Assembly: GCF_020497125.1 (NCBI RefSeq) | Contig: NC_059072.1 | Location: 302,702,781 to 302,766,780 of the forward strand | Direction: 5' to 3' | Source of the DNA: Mauremys mutica | Lineage: Eukaryota; Chordata; Testudines; Geoemydidae | Length of the DNA: 64,000 bases | Shown here: piece by piece, positions 12,213-23,128 of the stretch | Numbering within the stretch: the stretch's first letter is position 1 | Layout: the number at the start of each line of letters is the position of its first letter | Notes under the pieces: generated by a model | Told to the model about the DNA's origin: nothing | Databases searched by the model: none | The model's input: the letters and a program-made list of their open reading frames with translations, nothing else | Translations under genes and position numbers: made by a program

Positions 12213-12669
12213 CAGGGGCGGCTCCAGGCCCCAGCACGCCAAGCATGTGCTTGGGGCGGCATGCCGCGGGGGGCACTCTGCTGGTCGCCGGGAGGGCGGC
12301 AGGCAGGGTGCCTTCGGTGGCATGCCTGCGGAGGGTCCGCTGGTCCCGCAGCTCCAGTGGACCTCCCGCAGGCGTGCCTGTTGAGGGTCCGCTGGTCCCG
12401 CGGCTTCGGTGGACTTCCCACAGGCGTGCCTGCAGAGGGTCCGCTGGTCCCGCAGCCCCAGTGGACCTCCTGCAGGCGGTGGAGCCACAGGACCAGCGGA
12501 CCCTCTGCAGGCACGCCTGCGGGAGGTCCATCGAAACCGCGGGACCAGTGGACCCTCCACAGGCACGCCTGCGGGAGGTCCACTGGTGCCGCGGGACCAG
12601 CGACTGGCAGAGCGCCCCCTGCGGCATGCCGCCGTGCTTGGGGCGGCGAAATGTCTAGAGCCGTCCCTG
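12213..12669. mobile_element. hAT-type element inside CR1 with 52-bp repeats
   Basis: The left end CAGGGGCGGCTCCAGGC and right end (reverse complement CAGGGACGGCTCTAGAC) are flanked by a perfect 8-bp duplication ACTGGAAG (12205-12212, 12670-12677). The interior has three tandem 52-bp units, each with GAGGGTCCGCTGG starting at 12331, 12383 and 12435. These are followed by the same units inverted (about 12480-12605), so most of the element can fold on itself. Several long arginine/alanine/proline-rich frames in all phases result from this and are not proteins. Confidence 0.87.
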
Positions 12670-13204
12670 ACTGGAAGGGTTACCTAGGGAGGTGGTGGAA
12701 TCTCCATCCTTAGAGGTTTTTAAGGCCCGGTTTGACAAAGTTGGTGTTGGTCCTGCTTTGAGCAGGGGGTTGAACTAGATGACCTCCTGAGGTCTCTTCC
12801 AACCCTAATCTTCTATGACTCTATGATTCTATGACAAAGGAATGAGCCATCAGACAACATTAGGGTTGGAGACCATGGCTATACAGCAACAAGAAGGTAT
12901 ATAGAAAAATGAGGCAAGGAAGAATAACAACACTGGACAAACCTACATGAAGTCTTTCATCCTAGAATAGGTCCTCTGCCATTGCAACAGCATTTTGGAC
13001 AAAACATTGTTAAAAATATCTGTATTTAAGAATATAGAGACTCAGTTAAGGCTTACTAAAAAAAATTATTAGAAAAAACCCAAACAAACAAAATGCTGAA
13101 TTAATATGCCAGCCAAAGGGGCTAAATGGATCATAAAGGTCTTTTACAAATATATCAAAGGAAAAAGAAGTACCAGAGGATAATGATATTAATGATTAAT
13201 TTTT

Positions 13205-13310
13205 TTTATTTGTATTCTGTTAGCACCTAAGGACACTAGGCCCCATTGTGCGAGGCACTATACAAACACGTCATATGAGACCATCCGTGCCTTGAAGAGC
13301 TTAATGATGG
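13205..13310 (+). repeat. Old interspersed repeat fragment
   Basis: Contains 'tctgttagcacctaaggacactaggccccattgtg' and then 'gaggcactatacaaac', a motif chain found in many amniote genomes as a dispersed old retroposon. Related fragments are visible near 38905 and 55365. I cannot name the family securely. Confidence 0.4.
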
Positions 13311-14222
13311 CTTGAAAAATTACTGAAATAGCTAACTCCAATTTTTGTAATTAGTCTTTAGCAAAAGGAATAAAGAAGACTGGGCAATTAAGGAAAACCT
13401 TTTTAAAAACAGATACCAATAGAAAGCAATTAAGGGAATACTAGGAAAGTATGAATACTTAGAAGAAAGTCTGGATAATCTACATCCTGGATTCTAAGAC
13501 ACTTAACTAGCAAACTTATTGTACCTGTAGTGGAACTGACTGTATTTCTGAAAAGTCATGGAACATACTATGGAGTTAATGGATTGTGGGAGAAAGTAAT
13601 TGCCGTGCTGATATTTAAAAAAAAACAGGTAAGAAGGTAAGTGATCCTGGTAACCACCAACACGAGTCTCACTTCTGTCCTGGTAAAATAATGGAGCACA
13701 TAACCTGGAAAAGGGACAAAACAAAAACAAGGTCCATTCCCTTTTTATTATGCATGAAGAAGGCCTGGAAGGATTTTATTTAAGTTTGGTTGGGGTTTTT
13801 TTTGCTTAGATTTTTACATTAGAAATTCAGGTCCTGTCTAGCTGAGAAGACTCTGATGACTTTAGAACTGAAGAAATCATATCACAAGGGAGTAAACTTC
13901 GAGCAATTGAGAGGGGAAAGGAATTTTAGCCAGACTGTTTAGAATGTGTCTTTGTTAACACCGATATTTCCTTGAGAAAGGACATTCAATTCCCCTTCAT
14001 TAAAATGTGAGAGCACTAACAATATAAATCCTTTGAGATATACAGAAGGTGCCTGGGAATGGCCAGGGAAGATCAAAGCTGACATTCATGATATTTCTAA
14101 GGTAAAAAAACTACATGACCCTCACCCCCCCAGCCAAAAAAAACCACCACCTTTCAGTCTCTCATTATACGTCATAAAGAAACGAATGGGCAGTTGAACA
14201 GTATCTCAAAAGAAGTGGTGGG

Positions 14223-14986
14223 TGTTATGTAAAGCCTCCGCTCAAATGTGATTGTAAGATCTGTAACTTGTATCATTAAGTTCTGCAACCTTTTTGCAGA
14301 CTTTGTAACTTCAGTTATTGTTAGCATAGCCTTTTAAGTTTTGTACCCTTTGCAAGCTCTGTAACCTTTTCAAGTTACCACTTGTATGAACTTCCAAGCT
14401 GTGTAATATCCCATCTCGCAATCAGAGAGAGTTGAACAAGGAAATGTGTGGGAAAGATAAGGGAGTGTGAACAAGGGAGTGTATGTGGGACTGGGCGGAG
14501 AGGAACTGCAAGGAGAAAGGAGCCGGGAGCCAGGTGTGTCTAATATAATCTGCCCTGAGAAGGCAATCACAAAGTGCTGTAAAGAAACGAAGAACCTGGT
14601 ATGCATGAAAGGAACTGGTCTGGGAATGCTTCTCGGTGATGGACACAGAAGGAAAACTCAGTGTATGTGACAGGAGCCGCCCAGTTCCAGCAAAAGGAAG
14701 CAGCCATGCACACAAGCAGCTGCTGCTTCTTGACCTGCTCAGCAGCCTGGATTCGTGACCGCAGGCGGACACACCAGATCTACCACACTTTGGCTTCTCA
14801 GCCTCCATGCTGTCTCCAGTAACTCTCCGCTTGTGTAAGTGTGTGGGTGCATGAGGGTATGAATGCAGTGAATGTGTGCGTGTATGAATAAGCTCCATCT
14901 CTTTTCTATCTGACCTAACAGCAGCATTGTAATAAAACTAATACAAGTGTGACCCTGGGTTGGTTTTTAAGGGAACAGAGGTAACA
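14223..14986 (+). mobile_element. Retroviral-type LTR (5' LTR remnant)
   Basis: A 764-bp block starts TGTTATG and ends GGTAACA, so the ends are inverted TGTTA/TAACA. It carries an AATAAA polyadenylation signal at 14931-14936 followed by a GT-rich stretch. Four bases downstream of its end begins a tRNA-complementary primer site (next entry), which fixes it as a 5' LTR in plus orientation. Internal sequence persists only for about 250 bp and no gag or pol frame and no 3' LTR follow, so the provirus is truncated. Without both flanks no target duplication can be tested. Confidence 0.78.
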
Positions 14987-14990
14987 TTAG

Positions 14991-15029
14991 TGGTGGAGAT
15001 GCCGGGGATTGAACCCAGAGCCTCATACA
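14991..15029 (+). other. Primer-binding site, tRNA-Ala-like, extended
   Basis: Begins TGGTGGAGATGCCGGGG, the complement of a tRNA-Ala 3' end including CCA. Similarity to the complement of tRNA-Ala continues past the usual 18 bases through the T-loop and variable region to 15029 (..GAACCC.., ..GCCTCATACA), with about three mismatches. A normal primer site stops near tRNA position 58-59. The identification of the tRNA is from memory of vertebrate tRNA-Ala sequence. Confidence 0.72.
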
Positions 15030-15274
15030 CTAGTGTTATAGTTGGGTGGATAAAGACAGAGCACCCATCTACTGGAAGGAGGAAGACTCTAAGGGCTGCA
15101 AGGTGGAATCATAATGTGCTGATTGAAACACCATATTCCTTTACAGACAGGAGCTAATCTAAAATGATCAGGATGCTTGGAGAGACTTTGTGAGACTGAT
15201 TATGCTGTATCCAGGCAGAGAAACTTTTCCATGTAGACAGATAGTTGGCCCTAGTCAAATCTTTTCTACTCTAG

Positions 15275-15330
15275 TGGCTAGTCTACACTAGAAGCGCTAC
15301 ATCAGGACGTGTGAAAGCAGGGAGATGGGA
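15275..15330. repeat. MITE terminus fragment
   Basis: Contains GGCTAGTCTACACTAGAAGC, resembling the terminus of the MITE at 2350-2635, with no matching partner end nearby. It separates the LTR leader from the DIRS element. Confidence 0.35.
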
Positions 15331-16854
15331 AGAAAGGCATATCTGAAATTGTCTGCCCACAATAATAGGAGAGCACCACCTTGAGAGTTGCAGCCGATGG
15401 CTCCCTTGGAACAATCTAGGAGGAGTTTTTTGTTTGTTTGTAATGAAAAGAAGTCTTATAAATGTGTGCTTCACTGTGTGAATATGTCTGTCAGAACAGA
15501 GTCATGGATTTCCCACTCATGGTTTGCCAAAAAGTGCCTGCTAAGATTGTCTGCTAAGGAGTTGTGAATAGCCAAGAGGTATGCCGCCTGGATAGCCATG
15601 CTGTGTCTGATACACCAGTTCCAAAACCTGACTGCCTCCAGACAAAGTGGGAGAGACCTCTCTCCTCCCCGTTTGCTTACGTAGACCACAGTAGTGATAC
15701 TCTCTGACATGACTTGGATGTGGAGGGAGCGAATAAGTGGGAGGAAGGCCTTGCATGCAAGGAGAATTGCCCACAGCTCCAGGATGTTGATATGTAGTCT
15801 GGCCTCCTGTGGGGTGCATGTACCCTATGCAGTGTGACAGTTCAAGTGGGTGCCCCACCCTAGAAGAGAAGCATCTATTCCGATGGTCACACTGGGAGTG
15901 GGAGTAGAGAAGGGGACTCCTACTTGTACATTGTCTGAGTTCTATTGCCCCTTGGTGTAATAGGGATTCTGCTTCCTGTTGAAGACTCACGTGTACGGGT
16001 GGTCCCCAAAGGGAGACTTAGAAGGCAGATTGTGAGGAGGGAAGGAGAGGAATTCTATGGAGTATCCCTAATGGATAATCTCCAATACCCAATTGTCCAT
16101 CATGATTAGCTCCCAGTTGAGGGAGACGAGTGTAAGATGGCCCCCGAAGGTGACCAAAGAAGGGCAAGTGGCATCAGAGATGATAAGTGGGTCTTGACTA
16201 AGATGTCAAAAGTGGCTCCTAGCCTAGCCGTGGGTTGGGAATGGGTCACGGTCACGGTGACAGAAGGGGCTGAAAAGCGGGGCCTCTGTGTCTTTTGTCA
16301 CTTTTGGGAAGGCTTAGCAAGACACTGGTAATACAAACCATGAGGAGGAAGAGGAGGAAGAGAAGGCCTTGGTTTATAGGTCTGCCTTTGGTGTTTCATC
16401 TTCAGGGCGGGTGTGTAGCTCCCCTGGGAGTAGAGAGCAGACCTTAATGAATGAAGAGAGTCATCAGTTTTCTCATTAAAGAGGTTCGACTCGTGAAAGG
16501 GAAAGTCTTGGACAGTATGCTGCACTTCCCTGGGGAAGCCTGAGGATTGCAACCAAGAATCCTTCCTTCTAACAATACTAGTGGCCAAGCTTCTGGATAG
16601 TGAATCCCCTGCATCAACTGCAGCCTAAAGGGCTGTTTTCACCACCAATTTACCCTCTTCTAGAAGTGAGAGGAACTGTAGTCTGTTGTCAGGGGAACGT
16701 TTGACCTAAAAGGCCACCAGCCTAGAAGTAGTTGTTGAAGTCACACATGGCTAGCAGAGCCTGGTAATTAGTGATGCGGAATTGTAATCCCACAGAGAAG
16801 ACCTTTCTCCCCAGGAGGTCCAGTCTCTTGGAACCCTCATCTGATGGGCTAGTC

Positions 16855-17165
16855 CAGGGGTCGGCAACCTTTCAGAAGTGGTGTGCCGAGTCTTCATTTA
16901 TTCACTCTAATTTAAGGTTTCGCGTGCCAGTAATACATTTTAAAGTTCTTAGAAGGTCTCTTTCTATAAGTCTATAATATGTAACTAAACTATTGTTGTA
17001 TGTAAAGTAAATAAGTTTTTAAAAATGTTTAAGAAGCTTCATTTAAAATTAAATTAAAATGCAGAGCCCCTCGGAGCGGTGGCCAGGACCCAGGCAGTGT
17101 GAGTGGCACTGAAAATCAGCTTGCGTGCCGCCTTCAGCACGCGTGCTGTAGGTTGCCTACCCCTG
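16855..17165. mobile_element. hAT-type non-autonomous element inside DIRS
   Basis: 311 bp, starting CAGGGGTCGGCAACCTTTC and ending with the complement of CAGGGGTAGGCAACCTACA. It is flanked by a perfect 8-bp duplication GGCTAGTC (16847-16854, 17166-17173). The AT-rich middle and the terminal 'cggcaacct' pair make it a different hAT family from the GC-rich elements in this window. No coding capacity. Confidence 0.92.
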
Positions 17166-17424
17166 GGCTAGTCAGGCATTGTGACCTATTTCGTACCACC
17201 ACAGAGTTTGGAGCAAGTTGGGAGAACAGAAATTTGGCTCCCTTTGCTGGGATGAAATAGCAGCTCTTGGCTCTCTTAGGTGTGGGGTCACTGAATGCTG
17301 GGGTATGCCAGACTAATTTCACCCTTCCAATTAAATCTCGTTAACTGGGAGGGCCACCTTACTTGGGCCCTGAGGCTGCAGAATGTCCAACAGTTGGTGG
17401 TGTAAGTTTTGGACTTCCTCCAGG

Positions 17425-17741
17425 GATAAAAGATTATTACAAGGAGCAGGGAGAAAAAATGTTTTTCTTTACCTCTGAGGATAGGATAAGAAGCAAGGGG
17501 CTTAAATTGTAGCAAGGGAGGTTTAGGTTGGACATTAGGAAAAACTGTCAGGGTGGTTAAGCACTGGAATAAATTGCCTAAAAACGTTGTGGAATCTCCA
17601 TCACTGGAGATTTTTAAGAGCAGGTTAGACAAACACCTGTCAGGAATGGTCTAGATAATACTTAGTCCTGCCATGAGTGCAGGGGACTGGACTAGATGAC
17701 CTCTCAAGGTCCCTTCCAGTCATATGATTCTATGATTCTAT
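17425..17741 (+). mobile_element. CR1 LINE 3' end inside DIRS
   Basis: A 5'-truncated CR1 in plus orientation: C-terminal ORF2 codons, then 'gtggaatctccatcactggagatttttaagagcaggttagacaaacacct', and a tail 'atgattctatgattctata'. It interrupts the gag region of the minus-strand DIRS element and is therefore younger. Confidence 0.88.
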
Positions 17742-20139
17742 ATTTGGAGCTCATTAGCCACTCTTCATAGTAAATCCTGGTATTGCCTATGGTCATCTGG
17801 TGGAGATGGGGAAGAAGGAGAGACTGCCTCATCCGGGGAAGAGAAGAGATTCCTGTCAGAACCATCAGTACCTGCAGTTCCGGTTCGACATCCTCCTCCT
17901 CATATACCGACAGAACGAGTTGTTGATGTAAAAGAGAAGAGTGGAAAGACTCCTGGATGGGTCCTGGGCATTTGCTATAGTGATCCCACAGCCCCCAGTG
18001 GGCCAAAATGAGGGGCCAACTGATTGTGTGGAACCCCAGGGCATGGGGACCATTGGCCCCTAGAGAGGTTGTGTCCACGAGGGGAGCCACCGAGAATCCT
18101 GGATCACCTGTCCAGACGTGCCTCTCTTCAGGGGGATGAAGGAGGAATCGGCTTGTCAGATTCTTATGAATATGAAAATTGCTCCTGTTGGAATGGCAGA
18201 GCCATCAGTATTGAGGTAATTCTGCCTGATGGTTCTTGGGATATGGAAATTGTGTCATCTTCCAGTGTAATAATGTCCCTCAGGTGGCCTGGGCCAGAGC
18301 AGAGAGGAGACTATAGGTAGAGGAGGAAGATATCCTCCAGTGCCATATAAGTTTCTGTGTGTCCTGGTGTGTAGGGGGTTTCGATGGTCAGCACCTGGCA
18401 CATCACTAGTCATGGTGCATCTTTGGGTGGATGAGTCAATACTGTGGAGTCCAGACCCACACTTGTGGATGGGACCGGCGGATGACAGTCTTTGTGCTTC
18501 AGTACCGGGATCACCAACAGAACCAGCGGATCCTTCTTCCTACATGCTTTACTCTCCAACTTGGAGTTTTTTTGTGGAGTTGGTTCTTCAGGATCTGCGC
18601 ATCAGGACTCAGGGAAGGAGTGTGTCTCTTATGGACAGTCTTTGACGGGGATCTGTCCTTGCACCCATCAGAGTGCCCCTTGCTCTCAGGAAAAGTCTTT
18701 GGGTTTAGCAAATGAAGGCTCTGCTCCTAACCACTTCCTTGGAGAGGCACTACTTGTTTGGTAGATTGATGTATATGGGGTCTCCCTGGCCTGGATCAGA
18801 GAGGGGCCTCATGGCCTTCTCCATTAAGTATTTTGTTAGGTGAAGAACATGGGCTTTGCGAGTTCTCAGTGGAAAGGAGTGACAAATGTGGCACTTTGCT
18901 GAAATGAGTCTCACCAAGACAGTCGAGGCAGAGTTGGTGTTCATCACTGATGGAGAAGGATCGGGGGCAGGAGAGGCAGTTTTTGAAGCCCAGGACTGTG
19001 GACATAGTCCCAGACTGCAGGGAGGGATTCCCTGGTTCAGGGAAGCAAAAACTACACTAACGACACTAAAACTATAACTGTACTAAGCTAAAAGAATAAC
19101 TGTAAATTTTAGTTATAGATTCTCTGAAAGCTGAAGAAAGAGAGAACACTGGAGTCTGAATGAGGCAATGAAGTGGTAAAACTGAGGGGGTGTTGACCCA
19201 CACTGCCTCTTATACCCTTACTCGGGAGCGCAAGGAGATCTACTGTGCATGTGTGTGCCCATGGACACTACTTGTGTCCAGACTCAGGCGCATGGTGCGC
19301 ATATGTACTCACATGTGGAATACACATGGGGACCACTACTTGAAGTAGAAAGATGGATTAAAGCTCTCACTTGCACTGTCCTGGTGCTGCTCTAGGCACT
19401 GCCTCCTCCCAGCACTCTCATGGCCACAAGAGGCCGGAATCCTAGCCCAGTCTGATCACAGGGTAGGTATGTTTCAACTGTGGCCTCTTTTCATTAACCA
19501 CAGCCCCATTTCTCACTACAATGGCAGCAGAGACGCTATGTGGTATACATGCACTTGTAGGCTGGCTATATGCCATTGCAGAATCAACCTTACACTGGGG
19601 TGATTCTCCTAGATCCTTATACACAGGTTTTGTGGGCAAAGCACACGACTGAGGTGATGTAAAATGGCCACATCAAGCCTGAGGATCTAGCTCTGTGAGC
19701 ACTGTATTTATTTGTCTAGGACAAAATATGAATTTACATACATGTTAATTCTACAGTTACTTTTAATTCTTTGAAAGAGAATTAAAAAATAAAGTTCTTT
19801 TTTATCCACAACTATGAAGCCTCATATTTAAAAAACAAATGTGCTCCCAAACGCCATAGAAATTTTCAATCACTGATCAAGAGCACTAGAGCAGGCTGGG
19901 AGCTGGAATAAAAATGGCAAACATTTTCCTTTTGATTTATTGTCACAATTCCTTTTTCAGTACAAATTTCTTACCAGCTCTAGTGAAGACTTTTCCCAGT
20001 GAGTTATAGAGTATTCTTTTCCTTTAGCTATTATTATTAACTATGATATAATTATAGTGCTGTTGCTAATTAGAACCAACTTTATGCTAGGCACCTTACA
20101 GATAAGTATGAAGAGTAGGAGTAGAATTTTCAAAAGTGT

Positions 20140-20345
20140 CTATGCGTATGTCTACCCTGCAATGCAACCTGTGCTTGAGCAAGGCAAATGCCCCCTTGCA
20201 TCTACACTGAAATTACGCTAACCCAGAGCTCGGACCCGGAATCCCAGGACTCTGCAGGGCTGGAGGGTACAAGTTTGAGTCAAGCAAGGAGCCACTGTCC
20301 AAGCCCTATTGTTTAGCAGTGTAACTGCAGCCCCACTTGACTTAG
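20140..20345. repeat. Possible MITE fragment
   Basis: Begins with 'gtatgtctaccctgcaatgc' and contains 'agctcggacccggaatcccagg' and 'tagcagtgtaactgcagcc', resembling the ends and core of DNA-transposon MITEs common in turtles. No clean terminal inverted repeats or duplication were found. Confidence 0.35.
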
Positions 20346-20511
20346 GTCCCAAGAATCATCCAGATGTATCACACAATTCCATGGAACAACTTCCTTAGTG
20401 TAAGGGGACAAATAGTCCCCTTACTAACACTCAGTGGGGGTGCTTTGGTTGGCTAGCTCCCAGTACTAAAAGGGGAAGGATTGATGGGTAATCAGGACCC
20501 TGAGACTGACA

Positions 20512-20623
20512 GTCTCAATGTAAAATACTTTCTTATTAACAAGGACTCTTGCAATCAGAATATTTTAGCTTATGGTCCAGCTACCAAAGAACTACAGGTA
20601 GTGAAATCCCTGTCACAAGTTTC
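20512..20623 (-). repeat. 112-bp inverted repeat, left arm
   Basis: Reverse complement of 21845-21956 over 112 bases with six substitutions and no gaps. The arms enclose 1.2 kb that contains a hAT element (20667-21032) and an ATCGGGAC-repeat element (21050-21146). Similarity stops abruptly at both ends of each arm. The preceding 20399-20511 has 'ccccttactaacactcagtggggg' and may be an LTR fragment. Confidence 0.85.
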
Positions 20624-20666
20624 CTTGCCACTCGCCTCTTCACCCACTCCCACCTGTCACTCACCC

Positions 20667-21032
20667 CTAGGGCGCCAACTTCCCCTCTGCCGGATGGGTG
20701 CTCGCCCACCCCCCCACTTCTTCCCGCCCAAGCATCTGCCCTCGCTCCACCTCCCTTCCACCCCCTTCCCCCAAGTCCCCGCCTCTGCCCTGCCTCTTCT
20801 CCACCTCCTCCTCTGAGCGTGCCGCATTCCTGCTCCTCCCCCCTCCCTCCTGGAAAGCACTAAGCGCCGCCAAACAGCTGCTAGGTGGCGGGAAGCGCTG
20901 GAGGTGGGGAGGAGCGGTGATGCGGTATGCTGGGGGGTGGGGGGAGAAGGAGGCGAGGAGGAGGGAGCTTGGCTGCAATTTTTCCCCATGGGTGCTCCAA
21001 CCCTGGCGCACCCACGGATTCAGCACCTCCCT
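20667..21032. mobile_element. hAT-type element (family A, copy 2)
   Basis: Same termini type as 11476-11872: left 'tagggcgccaacttcc', right 'ggattcagcacct' after 'gtgctccaaccctggcgcacccacgg'. The GC-rich interior carries AAACAGCTG at 20872-20880. The flanking octamers are too different to call a duplication, so the exact edges are uncertain by a few bases. Confidence 0.72.
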
Positions 21033-21049
21033 CCCGCTTGCCTCCTTAC

Positions 21050-21146
21050 CTAAATATCGGGACAAATGGAATCCCGACTGTACATTGATCGGGACGCGGG
21101 ACAAAGGGCTAAATATCGGGACAGTTCCAATTTATCGGGACATCTG
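21050..21146. repeat. Short repeat with ATCGGGAC motifs
   Basis: The motif ATCGGGAC occurs at 21056, 21088, 21115 and 21134, with an inverted TCCCGA between the first two. I recognise this as a small dispersed reptilian repeat but cannot name it. Confidence 0.45.
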
Positions 21147-21424
21147 CTTACCCATATTTTCTATGACCTATAGTGCTAACATTGATTTAGCATGAGTATG
21201 AGGGTTTATAGGCCTCTTGGGGAACTTGTGCTTTGGGGAAGGGATGAATAGTGAGAGTGTGGAAGTTCAGGGAAGGAGTGCCAGGTATATACAACCTCAT
21301 GGTAGGTGGACACAAGAGGTTGTGAACTCCATATAGGTAGCATGCTTCCTGAGAAGAAATCCCCATGAAGAACACATATTGCTAACACTTATTACAACAA
21401 TCTGTAACCCACTAAACCCCCATT

Positions 21425-21658
21425 TTTGTCTATGACTACAAGGGTGTTAACAGGCAACTCCTACTTGAATCGTCCCTTCCATTAGGGGCTAAATACTTAA
21501 CCTAAATTATCTGTTCAACCTTGTATTTAGCTGTGACACTCTTATTACCTTTCCCAGACCTGAATAAGAGCTCTGTGTATCTTGAAAGCTTGTTTCTCTC
21601 ACCAACAGAAGTTGGTCCAATAAAAGATATTACCTCACCCACCTTGTCTCTCTAATAA
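21425..21658 (+). repeat. Dispersed retroelement 3' region
   Basis: Contains 'tttcccagacctgaataagagctctgtgt', 'aagcttgtttctctcaccaacagaagttgg' and 'taaaagatattacctcacccacc', a sequence chain repeated through turtle genomes. The class is uncertain; a Penelope-like or LINE 3' end is my guess. Confidence 0.45.
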
Positions 21659-21844
21659 AGAGACTAAGATTATCTGTAGAACTTTAACATGACCAGTAAA
21701 TTGGTGGTGTGACAGCTATAATACATTTATTTGGCTGATTATCCTGCCATAAGCATCAGGTCAAGCAATTAATGTATGTATTGAACACATGACCCAAATG
21801 TTTAAGTTTAATCCTCTTGCTAAACTTTCAAATACCTGCAGTCA

Positions 21845-21956
21845 GAAACTTGTGACAGGGATTTCACTACCTGTGGTTCTTTGGTGGCTGGGCCATAAGC
21901 TAAAATGTTCTGATTGCACTAGTCCTTGTTAATAAGAAAGTATTTTACATTGAGAC
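21845..21956 (+). repeat. 112-bp inverted repeat, right arm
   Basis: Partner of 20512-20623 in opposite orientation, 106 of 112 bases identical. It runs from GAAACTTGTGACAGGG to TTTTACATTGAGAC. Confidence 0.85.
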
Positions 21957-23128
21957 CAACATGCACTCTGTATATGTTTGAGACAAATACACTTGAACCC
22001 CATTTCCTTAACACAATTCTTCTCCACTTCCTGTGCTACTCATTTTTAGCCTCCCAGGTTCTTCCTTTACATTTCTCTTTTCAGGATGATTGTGCAGCAT
22101 ACCTTTCTTACAAGTACTGTAATGCTGATATCAATTGTCCATAACACTACAGTATTACACTAGTGTAAGCTGTTGTATTTTAGAATCTCACTGGCTCCAC
22201 ATAACTTACTAGACAGCACACCTATTCTGGATAGCTATGCTACTTGATGTATCAAGTTTAATTTCAGATTTTTGTTTACAAAGAGTGTTATGCTGATATG
22301 GCATACATACATAATTTTATGTGCATGGGAATGATGTAAATATGAGAGAGAATATTCCTTAATTTAACTATGAGATATGCAAGATTCTTGACAGGAGAAG
22401 CCTGTTTCACAATTCTTTGTTTTGCACTCTCGGTCTTACTATATTTATGTGAAATGTGAAACATTGTCCATCTGTTCACAAAGAGTTTGCAGAGAATTTT
22501 AAGAAGACATGTTAATGAAATTAATGGGGCATATTTACAGCATTGATAAAACAACAACTTGGAGCATCTGGAAAGCTCATAAATTTGGTATTTATAAACA
22601 TACATGGATGGTGACACCTTTAGCCAAATATGTCTTTTCAGTGTCCTTGCCCCCAAATGACAGACCAGCCCAGGGGCTACCTTCCTTCCGGGTACTGCTG
22701 AGAGTTTGTCAGGCTTGTGTAAGCCTCATGCTTTGAAAAATTTACCTGCACCAAGGCCAATTTTGCTTTTAAGGAAACATCACAATTCTGTACATGGCAG
22801 GAACTAACCAGACAGTAATATAAGTCTTACCTGAGGCCTGATATACACTACAAAGTTAGGTCAACATAAACCGCCTTGCATCGGCCATGTGTCTGCACTT
22901 AAATTTGTCTCCCACTGATGTAAACGCCCATTACATCGACATAGCAATGCTACCTCCCCAAGTGGCGTTGAGCCATGGTCGATGTAGAAGTTGACACAGC
23001 ACAAGTCTAGACACTGCATGACCTATATTGACCCTAACAGTCCTCCAGCAGCTGTCACAGTGCCCAACACTGACCACTCTGGTCACAATTGTGAACTCCA
23101 CTGCCCAGCGGCCCCGTGAATTTTTGAA

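Larger units (their letters stand above)
11408..12834 (+). mobile_element. CR1 LINE with two nested hAT insertions
   Basis: CR1 sequence runs in three blocks: 11408-11475, 11881-12204 and 12678-12834. The middle block encodes the ORF2 C-terminal part ([20 protein letters not shown], then [21 protein letters not shown]). The last block carries the 3' UTR ending in 'tctatgattctatga'. The blocks join exactly when the two inserts and one copy of each 8-bp duplication are removed, which proves the CR1 came first. Long open frames spanning this region are chimeras of CR1 and hAT sequence, not a gene. Confidence 0.9.
15480..19360 (-). mobile_element. DIRS-type retroelement, degraded, RT deleted
   Basis: Read on the minus strand from right to left. 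A short terminal-like region (19100-19360) is followed by a Cys-rich gag start (SDEHQLCLDCLGETHFS, about 18870-18960) and a gag middle (EEEDVEPELQVL, about 17860-17920). Next come a gag C-terminal part (KSCYFIPAKGAKFLFSQ, about 17210-17265), a pol-like segment (DSWLQSSGFPREVQHTVQDF, about 16505-16565) and an RNase H region near 15480-15900 ending with LADNLSRHFLANHEWEIHDS. These motifs are those I know from vertebrate DIRS elements. Between a 'LLHQGAIE' segment and the RNase H start (IGIDASLLGWGTHL in another frame) the reverse-transcriptase core is absent. The tyrosine recombinase and methyltransferase are also missing beyond 15480. Two younger elements interrupt it (16855-17165 and 17425-17741). 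Confidence 0.75.

Noticed and set aside
12162..12627. Three overlapping minus-strand frames of 134-146 codons
   Set aside because: They arise from tandem and inverted 52-bp units that lack stops in every phase; the three peptides are frame-shifted versions of the same repeat.
11622..12713. A 363-codon plus-strand open frame, the longest in the window
   Set aside because: It runs through a hAT element, a CR1 segment and a second hAT full of 52-bp repeats. Each part is explained by repeats with target duplications, and the composition is low-complexity Arg/Pro/Gly.
14991..15029. Possible antisense tRNA-Ala pseudogene
   Set aside because: Similarity stops at about the anticodon stem, and the block sits four bases after an LTR end, so a primer-binding site explains it better.
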